Of a stretch of 64,000 nt of DNA, positions 22,876-38,200 are shown piece after piece. The notes under the pieces are model-generated. The model made no database searches, had not been told where the DNA came from, and worked only from the letters and a program-made list of their open reading frames with translations. The translations under genes and the position numbers were made by a program. Each line of letters begins with the position of its first letter. Positions within the stretch are counted from its first letter, which is position 1. Origin of the DNA: Antedon mediterranea (Eukaryota; Echinodermata; Crinoidea; Comatulida; Antedonidae); NCBI RefSeq assembly GCF_964355755.1, contig NC_092677.1:9508601-9572600 (forward strand), written 5' to 3'.

Positions 22876-23668
22876 TTAACATAATTTTTGTGGAATTGTT
22901 AACGTTGACATTACTGTAAAATATCTCTTTAGACGTGAACATACCATACCATATATACACAATGGTTATTAACATAAGCCTATCCTTTTCTACATATTCA
23001 ACAAATTCGCGAGGTCACAAAAGCTAATACTGTACACATAAAATCATAATCCTCCAAGGATAAAATGTACGCGTTCAGAGGTCAAATGTCAAATGAATAA
23101 ATATGAAATCACCAATCATGTAGTCCTAATGTAACGATGTTATGATTTAAATATTGATTTATATGCAACACGTGATGTGTAGTACGTTCGAAAATAATAA
23201 CAATTTTGAATGGAATTATATTTAATCATGTTAGTATAATAACTCACGGGATTAGTAGTATGTAAATAGACCCCATACTACTTTTTTAAACGCCAAGTTT
23301 AACCATAAAGATTGATGAGAAACATTTTGTTTACTTGGTAACAAGGGCATGACGCAGTTAAGCAATAAAACATGTTGATACATAACATAGGCCTAATAAT
23401 ATAAGTATGTGTGTATAGGGAATAACAGACGGAAATAGAATACATTAGGCCCCCTATCAGAACTGAAATTTCAACAAAGTTAGCAAGTACTGTGCAAATT
23501 CAAAGTAGGATAATTTCGAGCGTTTATGCAAATTTCCATTTCGTTTTAAACTTTTAAAAACTGGATTTTTACAATAAAATGTAAAGACCAATAGGGTATT
23601 CAACTTTTTTTGTTATATCATTTAAAGACATTAACTAAAGATATATATTCTTTATATTTCTTTTACAG

Positions 23669-24920
23669 ATTGGGGTGATTTTTAAACTTAGTACATGTAC
23701 CTGAAACGAACGAATTGCACCATGGTAGGTACAGTAGGTGTACCCTACCATAGAAGACTACAAATGGTAAAAGATAGCCCATCAACTCGGCCAAAGTCAA
23801 GTCGACTCCAAGTCAAATCGGCCTCAAGTCAACTACAAAGCATGTCACAGCATCAAACAACTCAGAACGTTGGGAATAATTGCAATACATTAAAACGAGT
23901 AGATTATTCATCAGGACTGACCACACGATCCAGGCACAGCCTCTACATGATTAGGATTGGTCTTTCTCTTTATGTTAATGTGGCATGATGGAGAGGGCCG
24001 GGAATTAATTAATTTAACCAATTGTGGCGTTCACATTTAATTATATATATTAAAAGGAGATATAACCACGGAGGAACTATTCTTCTATGTTATATTCACT
24101 AATTCACTTCCTTTCATTAATGTACTGTATTTCTACGAATTGTTAATTAATGTTATTTATTTATTGCACAATAATATAATATGTTTACTTTAGTTGTACT
24201 AATTTGTCTGTAACGTATATAATGTAAATATCTATGTCATGAGCCACTGGTTATAAATCTTGAGAAACATTAATATGGGGTTTGGTCAATAGATTTCTTT
24301 AAAATTTGAGCAGCAAAAAAAAGGTAAACCTGGGTCAACTTGTAACACTGTTTAAGACCCGTCTGTAATAATAGATTGTGAGGGTCTAGTAGTGCATAGA
24401 GATATTATAGTGAACTAAAATATCTCTACGAGTGGTGCCATCATCTACACCCTCTGATTCATCATCTACACCCTCTGATTTCTAAATCTGATTTCGATAG
24501 GCTAAATGCTAATAGTACCTTTCATTACAATACTGTAATGCAGCAGTCTGTGTCTGATTAACACAATATGCTTTTAAAAATGCAATGGTCTATTTCTGAC
24601 CGACACTGTAACATGTATCTGTTACTGTATTTATATATTGTTTTATAAGATTTTAGCTCATTATCAATCAATTGTTACCACATTTAAAACACGATCTTTC
24701 ACATATTTTTTTAGTATTTATTATCAGTGTTTGTAATTAGTACACTTCAAATTGTTTAATAATTGTAAAAACTTGAATGCATATCTACATAACCCACCTT
24801 TTCTAAACTGGTGCTTCAATTGATTCTTTCAGTGATTCTGTATTCCTTCCATGTTATATCTCAATGTATGTAGCGTTTTGTCTTCATTACAAATGTTTGT
24901 TATCCATTTAATAAAACAGG
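23669..24920 (+). other. Possible orphan 3' terminal exon
   Basis: A good acceptor (TTTATATTTCTTTTACAG, 23,668) is followed by stops in all three frames within about 40 bases. AATAAA follows at 24,911. This would suit an untranslated last exon, perhaps an alternative 3'UTR of the RING gene. An open frame at 23,695-23,988 (97 codons, Ser/Gln-rich) is not joined to the acceptor in frame. Weak evidence. Confidence 0.25.
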
Positions 24921-26285
24921 GATAAAAATATTTTACTTTGTTAGTACGCCTGTGTCAACCGACTTACAGCAGTTAAGGTCTTCTTCTAATTGAAAAACAC
25001 CTTTGGTTTTAGTGATTTTTTAGGTTGAAATAACAATAACAAACAATTAATACTGGTGTCGAAAACATCCTGCAGAACTTCTATCAACAAGCAAAGTGCA
25101 AATGTTGACGATTAAATTATTGACGATGATAGCAAGCATTTCTGTTATTATACTTACCGTGACGTCATAAACAAAACTTCTTTAATACAAAATCATTTTT
25201 TTTTTTCAAATGTACATTTATATCTCTTTTATTCTAAGTACAAATTTTACATCAAGTTTTTACTTAATGTTGTTAAAAAATAATCTGGGATTTTCTTGTT
25301 TGACAAAAATTGTTTCAATATCTTGAAAATGGGTTTCTCGTTGTATATGTATATATATCTTTCTATCGTTTCTCATTCACGTACAGATTGTTCTAAAGCA
25401 GACGCTTGACAAAAAATTCCTCTTTGTTTTTTACCAAATTGTTATCATTCGTAATATAAATTACTCGGCCGACGTAAACACATGATCCCGCTAGTTTCTC
25501 ATTCACGTAGAGATTGTCCTAAAGCGGACGCTTAACATAACATTCCTCTTTGTTATCATTTGTAGTATAAAATACTTGGCCGACGTAAACACATGATCCT
25601 GCTAGTTTCTCATTCACGTAGAGATTGTCCTAAAGCGGACACTTGACAAAATATTCCTCTTTGTTATCATTCGTAGTATAAAATACTATGCCGACGTAAA
25701 CACATGATCCTGTTCATTAATATCCATACTTATGTTACGCATGTTTTACAAAAATGAGAAAAGGAATGGTTCATATAGCCTAGCCATTGCTGGAATTAGA
25801 CTATGTTCAAGTGCAAAAAAAGTGCATATGAAAACATTGTAGTGTGAAGTTGTATACATAAAATCACCATTGTCGGTTATTGTGTATATAGGTCAGGGGT
25901 CAACATGAATGAATGCAACTGGTATCTTTGTCCATCTCCAATAAAATGTGTTGGTATCCAGGTATAATTACTGGGTAGTCTGAATCAAAGGTTACAACTC
26001 TGAGACAACAAGTTCATGTACATCAACTGTCCCAGAAATATATCCATCATTTAGAAGTTCTGTTTTGGCAGTACAACATTAAGTACTTTAACATTATTGG
26101 GTTGTATTATTGCCAGCAATACATAAGTATCATATCATACACAACTGGATAGATTTTTCATTTACAGTGTATGAATTTACATGAATAAATAAATCACTGG
26201 AAAAAACACTTTTTCAACAAGTGAAGATTTCAACAAATTTATGTTAGTATTGTAAAAATCAAATGTGGATGTCTACCGGTAGTCT
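24921..26285. other. Spacer with tandem repeat before VIRMA 3' end
   Basis: No gene is seen. The part next to 26,285 is the 3'UTR side of VIRMA. A three-copy tandem repeat lies at 25,366-25,720. Confidence 0.5.
25366..25720. repeat. Three-copy tandem repeat, unit about 111-126 bp
   Basis: TTTCTCATTCACGTA(C/G)AGATTG, CTTGACA(A)AA, CCTCTTTGTT and GCCGACGTAAACACATGATC recur three times. The copies start near 25,369, 25,495 and 25,606. Confidence 0.85.
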
Positions 26286-29200
26286 TCAGCGGGTGAATGA
26301 TCGTTGATGACGGTCTCGTCCTCCCTGTCGGTTGTATCCAGCTCGTGATCGCGGTGGAGGAAACCTGTATTTAAAATAAAAAACAAAATCTTTCAGAATC
26401 CAGGATTTAAATAATGATTTTTTCTAATGTTATACAAAACTTTTCAAATCTTTTTTCTTTCCTTCAAACAATACAATAAACAATATGCATTTGAGTAGAA
26501 TAAATGCAAAATAGCGGTTTATCTAAAAAAAAAATGACATACCTTCCGTGATCTGCTTTGCTCCCTTGTGTCGACCAGTGCGCTGGCCGAAAACCTCCTC
26601 TTCCTCTAGTGTTTGGTCTTCGCTGACTTGGGCCACCTCTACTTGGGCCTAAGCCACGCATACTACCTCTAGGCCCACCACGTATGTAAGGATTGTCTCG
26701 TCCTCTCCCTCCTGCTCTTGGTAGGGGCCTACTATCTTGCCTGCTATCAGGTCTGTGGAAAGACATAAATTATGTGTTTAATTATTATATAATGGTATTG
26801 TTCTTGGTCTTTAATTGGATAAGAAAGTTTATGAAATGCAAATCCTTATCAATCAAAAATACATCCTTACCTCCTATGAGGAAATCCCCTTCCTGGACCA
26901 GAAGAACCACGCCTTTCCCACTGACCACGCCCTGAACTCGGCCTTTGTGAACTGTCTGTAAAAAATAAATAATATAAAAACTACAATATTTTGTATATAC
27001 TACATTACAAAATATAATTGAGCAGTGTTTATTTGATAATAACTATTGTATATTATTTCCAATAATTGTATTATGTATTTGTGGAAAAGAAATTGTGGAG
27101 CATCAAATGTCATCTTTTACACTTACTTCTGTCACCCATTTCTCTTCTTCCGCTATAGCTACTCCCACTTGGTCCATTCCATGGACGACTGCCTTGAAAA
27201 CCGCCCCTAGACCCTCCCATAAATCCACGCCCATTTCTACCAGTAGGTGGTCCCTGCAATTGAATTAAATATTTTTTAATGCATACATTATTAATTTATT
27301 AATTTTTAATTGGTATTTTAACTAGAAATATAAATTGGAGCAAAGACTACCTTATTTGGTCTCTTGTGATCTGGCTCTTGCTCCATGGCAATAAAATCAT
27401 CAACATGCATAGAGGGCGGTCTGCTGGTGTTTTGAGGACGTTGTCTGAAAGTATCGTACGGCCTTCGTCCATAGGAATTACCACGTGTCATTCCTGTATT
27501 GAATTTATTTCAAATGCTTTAGTTTGTTTCTTTTAATTTTTACTTTACATAATGTAAAAAAATAATGATAGAGTAATATACAGAGAATAGAAAATGATTA
27601 TGTTTTACCATGAGATCTTTTGATAGCACCACCGGATTTATTCATACCGCCTGTTACCAGAGGAACTCGACGTCTAGATCTATAAAAAGAAAAAAGTGAA
27701 GATAACTACATTGAAAACGACTCAACAGTATAAAAAGTTATTTCGGATATTATTGATGAGATTGTCAAAACTGAAATAGATAAATTACCTTGTTGATTTT
27801 TTCTTTAATTTAATCGTGTCGGTGCTACCACGATCAAGCTCAGCTTTCAAATCAAACGTTGGGATACATGCAGCACGTAGTTCTTCTAAATCACAAGGCA
27901 CCTGAAATAAAGATAAAATAACTTTTATAATCCATATGTAGATTTGTGTTGTTTCTTTATATAACCTCAATGTATCATGATTGGTAAAAAGGCAGTTGTA
28001 GAATAACAACTTTTAGTTTTTTATTTGTTGTATGATTAGTTCATTTTGATCCCATTGGGACAGAGCGACAACACAGCGATTCAATTTTACTGGTTGTATG
28101 ATTAGTTCATTTTGATCCCATTGGGACAGGGCGACAACACAGCGATTCAATTTTACAGTTGTAGAATATAGTGATAAACAGCAAGGGGTTGAAATGGACC
28201 ACAACACCAAGGTAACTCCCTACTCTTTCCAAAAGATGTACTGGGTTCCTTTAAATGCACACAAGTGTAGGCTGTTTTAAGTAATTATCCAAGACTTGTT
28301 CTACGTCCAGAACTATGGTCAAGAAGTACCTTGGAACTGTGGTTTGCAGTTTCCCTCTCTAAACCGCTCGGCCACTTGATTTGATTATATTGTTACTCTA
28401 TTTCACCACTCAATTACTTACTAATTCAGGTTCAATCTCCCCTTCATCCATACCAGGTACTCCGATCCAATACGATGGGCTCCAGCGATCGTCATCGACA
28501 TCACCGACAACATACACAACACGCAAGTTCATCTGCTCGGTTAGACTCATTTGTGGAGGCAGTGTAATTTCACCAAGATCATTGCATTTCAACAGATCTT
28601 CAGTCTCTGTAAGGGTCTGTGATAGGGTAGCAATTGTCTCTAATAAACTTTCAAGAGTGAGGTCTTCCTTACAACAATCCTGTGTATAAGAAAAATCAGA
28701 AATGAAATAAATTAATTAAGAGCTCAGAAATATATAACATATATATAACATATATTATCACCATAATAGGACATATAAATAAGAAAAACTTTATTAAATA
28801 AAAAATGCTGTTGGTTGGAGTGTAGTCTGAATTGGGTTGTAGTATACATATACCACCTTGCAAATTGAACTCAGAATTGCTGGCAGTGGGCCTATTTCAA
28901 CTAATGCACAGGTGTATAGCATCAACCCTATGAAGGGCATCTTGTGCCAAAGAACACCCTGCAAAGCCTGTTTCTGGTATCCCACAAGCACATTAGTGCC
29001 TCACCCTGCTAGGGTGTAATACTGCCTCTGTCTCAGACCTTCCCAAGGGCCAAGGTAAGCAATAAATGCTCATTTGTAACCCCTATTGCAAGCATCCAAC
29101 CAACTTGTACTACACCCTCAACTATGATGCCAATATATATCACTGATTTCAAGAAATCTTTTTAAATTGGTGTTAAGTTTAACAGAACATTTTTTGGGTA

Positions 29201-32200
29201 TTTAAAAATTTACAAAAAAACACTATTCTGGTTTTGTTTCGAATGAATTACAGGCAAATTTATCTGTTTGTATACCATATACTGAAATAATGATTAAATA
29301 ATGAATTATGTCATCTTACTATATCTAATGAATATTCATAATAATTCATTAGCATAAAATAAAATTACCTATATTTAAATGACAATACATTATTCATCAT
29401 ATGAATACAATAAAAATCACTATTTAATTAAATTTTCTCTTTTAAATATTTCATGAATAATAATTTTGTTATCATTAGTTGAAAATTATCATTTGCATAA
29501 ATTTGCATTTAAACAAATGACATACCTCCAATGTTTTCTCCAAGGTTAGCAGGGGATGATCATTAGCATCCCAACGGAGCCATTCTCTTATTTTCTCCAC
29601 ACTCATGGTGTAAGTACGGTATGTTCCAGGTTCAACTTTGACCTCAGAATCTGTAGCTGGAGTGTCGCTGGTCAGAAGTAACTGTATAAAGTCAACACTG
29701 GTAGACAGTGTTGAAAGGCAGTCTGAACTTTCACGGTTGAATGAAGATTGTATTCGCATAAACAAGCAGTGCAGAGCAGTAGGATTGCGTTCTATAGCAC
29801 TTTTAATACAATAAAAAAAATGTTTAGTAATATTTGACAGCCTCCCTAAATAAATTTGAGGTGGGGTTAAGACTAAAATTGGCTTATACTTCACAGGAAA
29901 TTGGAAATACCCATATCTATTATTGTATAAGCCAATTTTAGGGGCAGTATAGTTATTAAACCAACAGCCAACTCTGTTGATACCTTTATTACGGACCATT
30001 GTTATGTCCCAAAGGGGGTTAACTATAATACAGGTGCTACTGTTAATGACGTGTTATGGTTATTTAGGCACAGAGTATAATTGGATTACATTCAAAATAT
30101 ATACCTCTTCACATGACAGAACCCATAATCATGGTCTAAAAGCATGCTCAAATGTCGTAATGCTAGTAAAATGGATGCATATGATTGGTCTGGACTGCTC
30201 ACATGATCCAACATAGCTGTGCACATAGCTTCCATATGCTCCTTACATGGAAGGCTGTTGGCCAGCTGGTCTGACAGTGGAATGGTATCATTGAGTTGAA
30301 GTGACACTTCTGGCCCACAAAGAACTTGCTCAATTGCCTAAATAATCAAAACAATGGAATACTGTAGTAATATTGGAACATTTCTGAAAATTTAAAAACA
30401 GAATTTGTCCAAAAGGCTCTAAAATTAAAATTATTTTTAAAAATTTCTGTTGTTGAATATGCCATTTTAATGTCACATAATAGTCAGTTTGAACAAAAAC
30501 AGGATCGAAATATAACCCAAATTTTCTCTGGAAAAATGTAATTTAAAGCAATATATATATATTGTCTGTCAGACAATGGTTTTTGGTTAAAATTAACAGT
30601 AACATAAGTGATTAATTTTATTAAAGTGCAAAATCTGAATTTATTAATCTTTATTTTTCATGTTTTTGGGGACAATACATCTTTCATATTACAATATTGT
30701 GAAAACTGGACTTTCTGGTAAACCATATAGTGTTCTGAAGAGGTCACTGACCCTGCTTACCATTATGCACTCCTGAGCTTGAAGGTGAGAGGTTGAATCA
30801 TGGACTACATTTAACAAAGTTAGCATTCGTGGAAGAATAGCAAAATATGGTTCTTTGGATTTACTACCACTTGTACTGCTAAAATAAAGGCAAAAATTAT
30901 AATGTATTAACTTTCAAAGAAGATGATTAATATACAATGGATGATGAAAGAAGAGGCAGAGTTAAAATATAACCTTTTATCATTCACCAAATGCCATTGC
31001 CATTCAATAGTGCGCACAATTGCCCACAATCTTCCAATCAAAGGACAGGAATTTATTTAGGTGTTATATACAAAGTATAATTTGTCAATATGTAGTACCT
31101 GAATCTGCCACTAAAATTCCAACAATATTTTCATATAACATACCTTGTTTTCAGCATGTGCAAAAACGCGACTTTGATGGAAGGTTGAGCGACAAGGTAA
31201 CTTAATAGGTTGAGTATGTGTACCGTGTTTGATCCACAGGGCCGCTCTTTACCATCTTCATCACAATCGCTTACAGAATCGTGTAAAGCTGTCAGAACAG
31301 CCCTAAATAATGTAAAAAAAACAGTTTTGAAAAATGGTTATATTTATTTATATTTTTATTTCCACATACACCACCCACAATGCATGTACATGGAGAATGC
31401 ATATTTTAAGATCTGTGTGGTTACCTTCGTTGTTTAATATCATAATATACTTATTTATTTACTGGTATAATTTTGGACTTACTGGACAACAAGCAAGGCT
31501 GTTGGTGCAGCCAGATCACCAAGTTGCATACATACTCTTCGAAGAGATTGCTGAAGAGGTAAACAACTGCTATCTAAAAATAGAAATACAAATTAGAAAA
31601 ACAAATTGTTAGAGTTTTCTTTTAAAGGAAGTTTGGTAAACTTATTTTAATTATTAATAATTTATACCAGGTCACCTCATCAGTAAAAGATTGGTCTTCC
31701 AGGGGGCACAGGTATGAGTGGCTGTGTCTGACAGTGTTTACCAGTACACTGGGGTAACCCCATACTCATCTCGAAAATATACCAGGTGCTTTAAAGTGCA
31801 CATGAGCTAGATAAGTAAACTGGACATACAGTTTATAGTCTTTATCCAAGAAGACTACTTCTACCACCAGAACCATGGAGCAAGTGGGCCTTGAACTCTT
31901 GCTGATGTTATGGTTACGTAATTACGGTTTCACTGCCTTAACCGATATTCCGCTCACTCTCTCCCCATCAAGGTATCCTGTTTATAGTTTTTAAACTACT
32001 GTATCAATATAATCTCCTATATACTGTTAAAACACCAACACATGGTAAAGAATTTAGCAAGTTAAAGATATCTTACTTGATACGTCTTTGATTATTTTCT
32101 GTATGTCTTCGCTAAAACAATGTAGATAACAGCTCCATAATTTACGTTGAATCAAGGCCTCATTTGCTTCATCTTTGGTTAAATTCTGAAAGAAATAATA

Positions 32201-35200
32201 TAATATATATTAACATAGCCTCCACTGTAATGATATGTCTAGTAGTTGAATGAAACTTAAAAGAGTTGTAAGAGCAAGGGTAAAGAGAATGGAAAGAACA
32301 TGAAAATGTTACATATTAAATCATGTTAAAACTTTAGAAGGTGCTATACTAGTACTTTATACTTACTTCCTGAGTTTGGATAGGTAGAGGTAATGGCAAC
32401 ATCTCTGAGAAGACAGTTAAACCACCAATGAAACTAAGAGGTGATAGTGGAATGTAGTTAAGAAGTTCCTTAAGCATCAAGCCCCAAGAACTGGAAATCA
32501 TTGCTGGAAAAAAAAAATAGATTGTTTACTTGGTGGTCCTTTATAAGCACTAGTCTTAAAGGAACCAATCTTATTAGGTGACACAAAGAATACTGCTTAT
32601 AACCAAACAATTTTATGCATTGAATTTGAACTATTATTTAAAATACAAGTAGATTATTATTATTATAGGGACCATTGTTTAGAACATGATATATAATGAA
32701 AATGTTATCCATTATAAATAATAAATCTACTTCTTCAATATACATTCACTCATAGACTATCTTATAACCAACTTACCTTCCTCTCTGATTGGTTGATCAG
32801 CGACGCATGATGTAAATGTTAGTAGGATATCCTGAATGTTGGACAACATGAGTTGAATGTCGTTGCTAACAACACCAGATGTAGCAGTCGAGCAGTGGAG
32901 AGCAGAAGACAGAGTCAACAGGTTTGTTACTAAGCGCTCATTACGGAACTAGAATGATGAGTCAAGGAGAGATAAACAACTTTTATTCAATAATTAATCA
33001 CAGATATTGCATCACATAAATTATTATTGGTTAACTAGGCACAATATCTAAATAGAGTGTAAAATTAAAACATACCTCAATAGAACTACTGCTCAGCAGA
33101 TCCGTAACCATTCTATGAATCAATTTCAAAAGAGGTGACACCATCGCTTCAAGGATGTATGCACCCAAGCAGTTTCCTCCTTGACTTACTTGCCAAGGAC
33201 GCAAAAACAAATCACCAATTACCTATAACATTACATTTTCATAGATTCAAAAATGTCAACCAGTGGTTTGTTTGGTGTAAGATTTTGTTTATGTAGATAA
33301 TGGTTACATTATTTTATTAAACATACCACTGTGGCACAGTTCTTTTATTTTATAAAATTAAAAACTTATTTATTGAGGGTGACCCAAACAGGAAATGCTG
33401 ACAAACAAACCGATCCCTAACAGTGGCGTAACGACTATGAGTGCTCACTGGCTAAACCCAGGGGCCCCAGAGCCTAAGGAGGTCCAGAGCATGAATAGCC
33501 CAATGCACCTACTCACTGTTAGAGGGTCTCTTTGTCTGTCACGTTTTTAATACACCATTGGCCCTTCACATAAAGAAACTACATACCTTCAGTAGGTCAA
33601 TGAATATGTTCATGGCGTCAGCTGAAAAAAGCTGAATTGTAGCAAGTTTGTAACGGAGATCTTTTTGTTGTTCTGCAAGAATAAAATACAATGAAGAAAT
33701 GAAAAGCTTTTAAAGATTTGAAGGTGGTACTACTATAATAATTATTATTTATATATATTATGTAAATAATCCAAAAATCAAATATAGTGAAATATAGTGC
33801 TTGAAGAAGGAAATCTACTACCAAAATGTGGCTCATAAAATTGGTTCTTTTTTGGAGACATCTGTATTCAAAAGCATGTACATTTGTAGTCATAACTTTC
33901 AACTAATTTGAGCAATTGTATGTCAACATGACTTTGCTTTTGGACAAATAAAATGAACTATATAACTATCACATTTACCTCCATTTTTCATGTCAACTGG
34001 AGGACATGCAAAATATTTGAGCACTCGAAGGCTAGTGACTAATCCTGGGCCTGATCCTGGCAAATCTGCAGACAGCGAAGCAGAATTCTTCTGAACGTAC
34101 TCTACCAATGTTTTGATACTGTTCAGATCATAGGAAATGCCTTTAACTGGCTCTAACCACTTGGTAAATCCTGTTTAAATAAAGTATAGAAAATTGAATT
34201 TAGACAATTGGTACCTTTCCCAGGTCAATACCATGACTAATCATCTCCTACTAAAGGTTAGTTAAATATCATCCCTCTTATTACCAGTTTTGTGACATAA
34301 AACAGTTTAATTTAACAACAGTTTTCACTTCTGATTCTTTTTATTATTACTATGTTCATTATTGGTTGTATATTTATTATGTTTCTGCCTCTGTATTTTT
34401 CTCTATTGCTTATATTTATCGTCTTTTTGTGACATAACATAACATAAATCTCTTTTATTCATCTCATTAACAAACAATAACAAGCGAGGAGTAAAACATA
34501 TTTTAAAAGATGAAAGGGACCTCCAAGAAACCCCAAGGGGCTTGTGATAGGAGGCCCACTAAAAACTAGTTACATTAATTAAGATACCGCAAAATGAATA
34601 AATAAATACAGGGGACGCGCATTATTATTTGTGAAAATAATGATATTATTATCATTAAAATCATTTTTGTAAAAACTTTTAGAGATAATGTATGCATATT
34701 CAAATAATAATTTGACCAAGCTATCTCAACATCCTAACTTTACAGAAAGTCAATGGAAATTGCTATCAAACATAGTGACATATGATTGGCTTGTCAGTCA
34801 GTTGCTTTCAGTAAGTTTTAGTAAAGAACACTAAAGGATTATAATTCATTCTGATCTGTTAATGCTATTACCATTCTCTTCTGCAGAACAGTTGATAATT
34901 CTTGTAGAATAGTTCTTCAATATGGTGACATCATCAAGGTACTGCAGTACACATTGCAGTAGATGTGATGCGTAACCATAGGAAACAGAAATTTGTATTT
35001 TATGATTAACTTCTAGTTCATCACCTAAATCAAACATAAATAAACCAATATATTTATTCATTTAACACATTACAATTGAATAATGAAAAAGGTAATGATG
35101 AGGGAAGTAATGATTATGATAATAATGTTATTGCTGGTACCGGTAGTCACAATGATAGATAGTTTTAGTGATGAAAATTTAAACTAAAAAACAGCAAAAT

Positions 35201-38200
35201 ATCTTTCCTTACCTGGAAACTCTAAGAAGGGCAATAAGTAATCCAAATGTGTGTCTAGGCCAAACACAGAAGCTAGACAACTTTTGCCTGTAGGGGAAAA
35301 CATCATTGTGTAGGCTGTTCCAAGTATCTCGGCTGCCTCCTCTCTCTCATTTCCACCCACAGACTCGCAACCATCAATAAGACCTTTTAACTTATCTACA
35401 TATTGCATCACTTGAAGGCTTTGTAAAAGTTGTAAGCCTAGGTTGCAAGACTCGTTTGATTCTTGAGTGTCATCGTCGTAGGTGTTGGTTAAGGCTTGGA
35501 TGATGGCTTTAGACGTATTGCAGTTTAAAGAGAAAAACTGGAGACCTAGAAAATTTTTGAAACATCAAATTAACTTAACTTTAAATATTAATGGAATACT
35601 AAAACTATTGATAATTTATAAGCTAGACAAAGGTTTTAACCTACCACTATGAGAAGCCATTAAAGACTGCATTAAGTCCCTAATTCCATCAAAAATTCCA
35701 TCATGAGTGCTGGTTGGAGGTGACACCAGTAACATCTGAACACTTTCAAGCAACTTACTAAAAAATAAATTTAAACAAATTTAAAAGTCTGGAACACAAA
35801 TTTATTGATTGGGTGGAAATTGAAATCGTCTTATTAAGAAGATACAAACCAGTTTTGGAATAGGTGAAAGAGCATTGGTCCAGGATCAGCAGTTGAGACT
35901 TCATCAGTCAACTTCACTGTCGTTGGGAATGATTTGATTGATGGTTGAACCTGAAAAAGACAAGAAATATATACAGAAAGTCAATAAACAATAACTGCTA
36001 CCATCGTAATACACTAAACTGCTGTGACCCTGACAGGGAAAATATGGCCAAAATTAGGATTATGTGGATGGTAAAGCTAAATGAATATTTGTAACTTTTC
36101 TAGCAGAAAGAAGCGACATCAAGGCAATCGAACAACATGATGCTGAGTTCCGGAGATGAAAAGGTTTAGGCTGAGTAACGATCAGTTCCATGCCCCTTAA
36201 GACACAGCAGAGAATATTTACATAGGACAGTACTGTTGGTATTTGTCGAAGCCAGACGTAAGATCAAAGGACTGTTACAAGTTCCTATCTTGGCAAGGCG
36301 AGCTCAGTGTCTTGTTCTTAGATTGCCTTGGTAACATTAACACCTTCTTACCAGTTTAAAAGAAGCCGTTCTGATAGTCTCCACTATCTGCTCGATACAA
36401 TCAGCAGCTGATTCAATGTCTTCCACCAGAGATGATGATGCTGGTTGGAAAGAGGGTTCTGCTGGTGCAATTCCTTCAGTTTCCATCCTCTGTGGAGGTG
36501 GTGTTTCTCTTGATGCCTCTGAAGAATCATCCTTGGTTGTACTTTTCTCTTCAGTGATTGTTTCCAAGTCGGTTGGTGGTGATGAATCAATTATGCTAAA
36601 TAATCAATCAATATTAATCAATCAATCAATAACAATAACCAATCAATATCATATATAAATCATACAAGCCCATATTATATATAAATCCATATTAATACAT
36701 TATGATGAATGCTTTGCACATACGGTTTATGAAAACATTCACAGTTTTGTAACTTTACCTTTGTGTAACAAGTCTTAACCTGCTAAGCACTTCGTATGCA
36801 TGGACCTTCTGTACAAGGGCAGTTGTAGCTTTCATTACTCGAACAGCTTGTTTTGAAAGCAGTAAGCCAAGAAGCATCTGGTACCCTGAGCTTTCAGGCT
36901 CATCACGTCTCCTCCGCTTAGGCGAGGGTGGCCCATCATCTTTGGTGGAAGACGAGGTCAGAAGGAATTCTAGGCCTGTCTGCCAATTGGTCAAACTGTC
37001 CAGGGCTTTAAGAGCCATTAGTTTTAAGGATGATGCCATGTGGTCAGCAAAAAGTAATTCAAGAAGACGTTTGACTGCATTTTTATCCTAAAGAGTAACA
37101 TTCAAAACAGTAAATTTGTGCTCTTACAACCAAGTGATCAGCATTGGTACCTTTAATATTATTGACCAATAAATCAAGTGGTCGAGCGGTCAAGATAGGG
37201 GCACCATAAACAACAGCCATGATATCGGAACAGACACACATCGATCATAGTTCTGGTGTCTATACAAGCCGAAATAGCATTCTAAAAACCAAACTTTTCA
37301 GATACCCAGACATTTTTGAATGTCAGTTTTTAGAAGAGGTTACTGTATAACTACAGACATTCTACGTAAATTGACATCAACCAGCTACAAAAATAATCCT
37401 TACAATAAATTTCTCTGTCAGCTGTATATCAGCAACTGCCACAGCAGCAACGATCTTCATTCCTACTTTCAGTTGCCTTGTATTAACGGCTAATGTCTGT
37501 GACAAAGCCACACTCAAGTCCAGTGCTTTTATTGACCAGTCCATTATAATGTCTACTTGTTGTTCATCTAAGTAAGCAAGCCATGGTATCACCAGAGGCT
37601 GTAGTTCCTCTAATGTACTAACCCACCTACAACAAAAAAAACAAATATAAATCAATGAATGGAAAACACTTTAATGAAGGATAACACAGTACTACAAAAC
37701 ATGCTCCTTAAAAAACTACTACAGTAATTCAAAATAGAAACTCATAAAGACTACTACTGTAGTACAATTGTGGTAAAAAGTGGTTTTTAATTGGAGGTAG
37801 GAAATTACCCCTCTGAAAAAATCTTTTTTTTTCAAATTGATTAGGAACTAAATAATTTTAACTTTTAATCAGTTTATTCATAAAATATCCTTAATTAAAA
37901 TGATAAATATTTTTAGCCGTGCAGATAGTTACATACTTAGATCCATAGTCATCTTCACTTTGACCTCTAATCAGGTCATTCAATTTTGTAACTTCATCTG
38001 GAACATTGTCATCAGAAGGCGTCGTTTGCAACTTAGCTTTTAATGTCTGGAATGGTGTGTTGTATGGAGCAGCAAAATTCTATGATAAAACACATTAATA
38101 GAGTAAGATCGATTATTCTGTTTGGGCTTATTACTTGCTCCTGGTAAACTACTGTATGAACACTTTTTTAACCTTAATAATAAGTGAATAAATATTTGAA

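Larger units (their letters stand above)
20488..23668. other. Downstream flank of RING gene, repeats only
   Basis: No coding exon is supported. It holds the 3' end of the RING gene, a degenerate tandem repeat (21,390-21,880) and a TTAA-flanked MITE (22,251-22,875). Confidence 0.5.
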
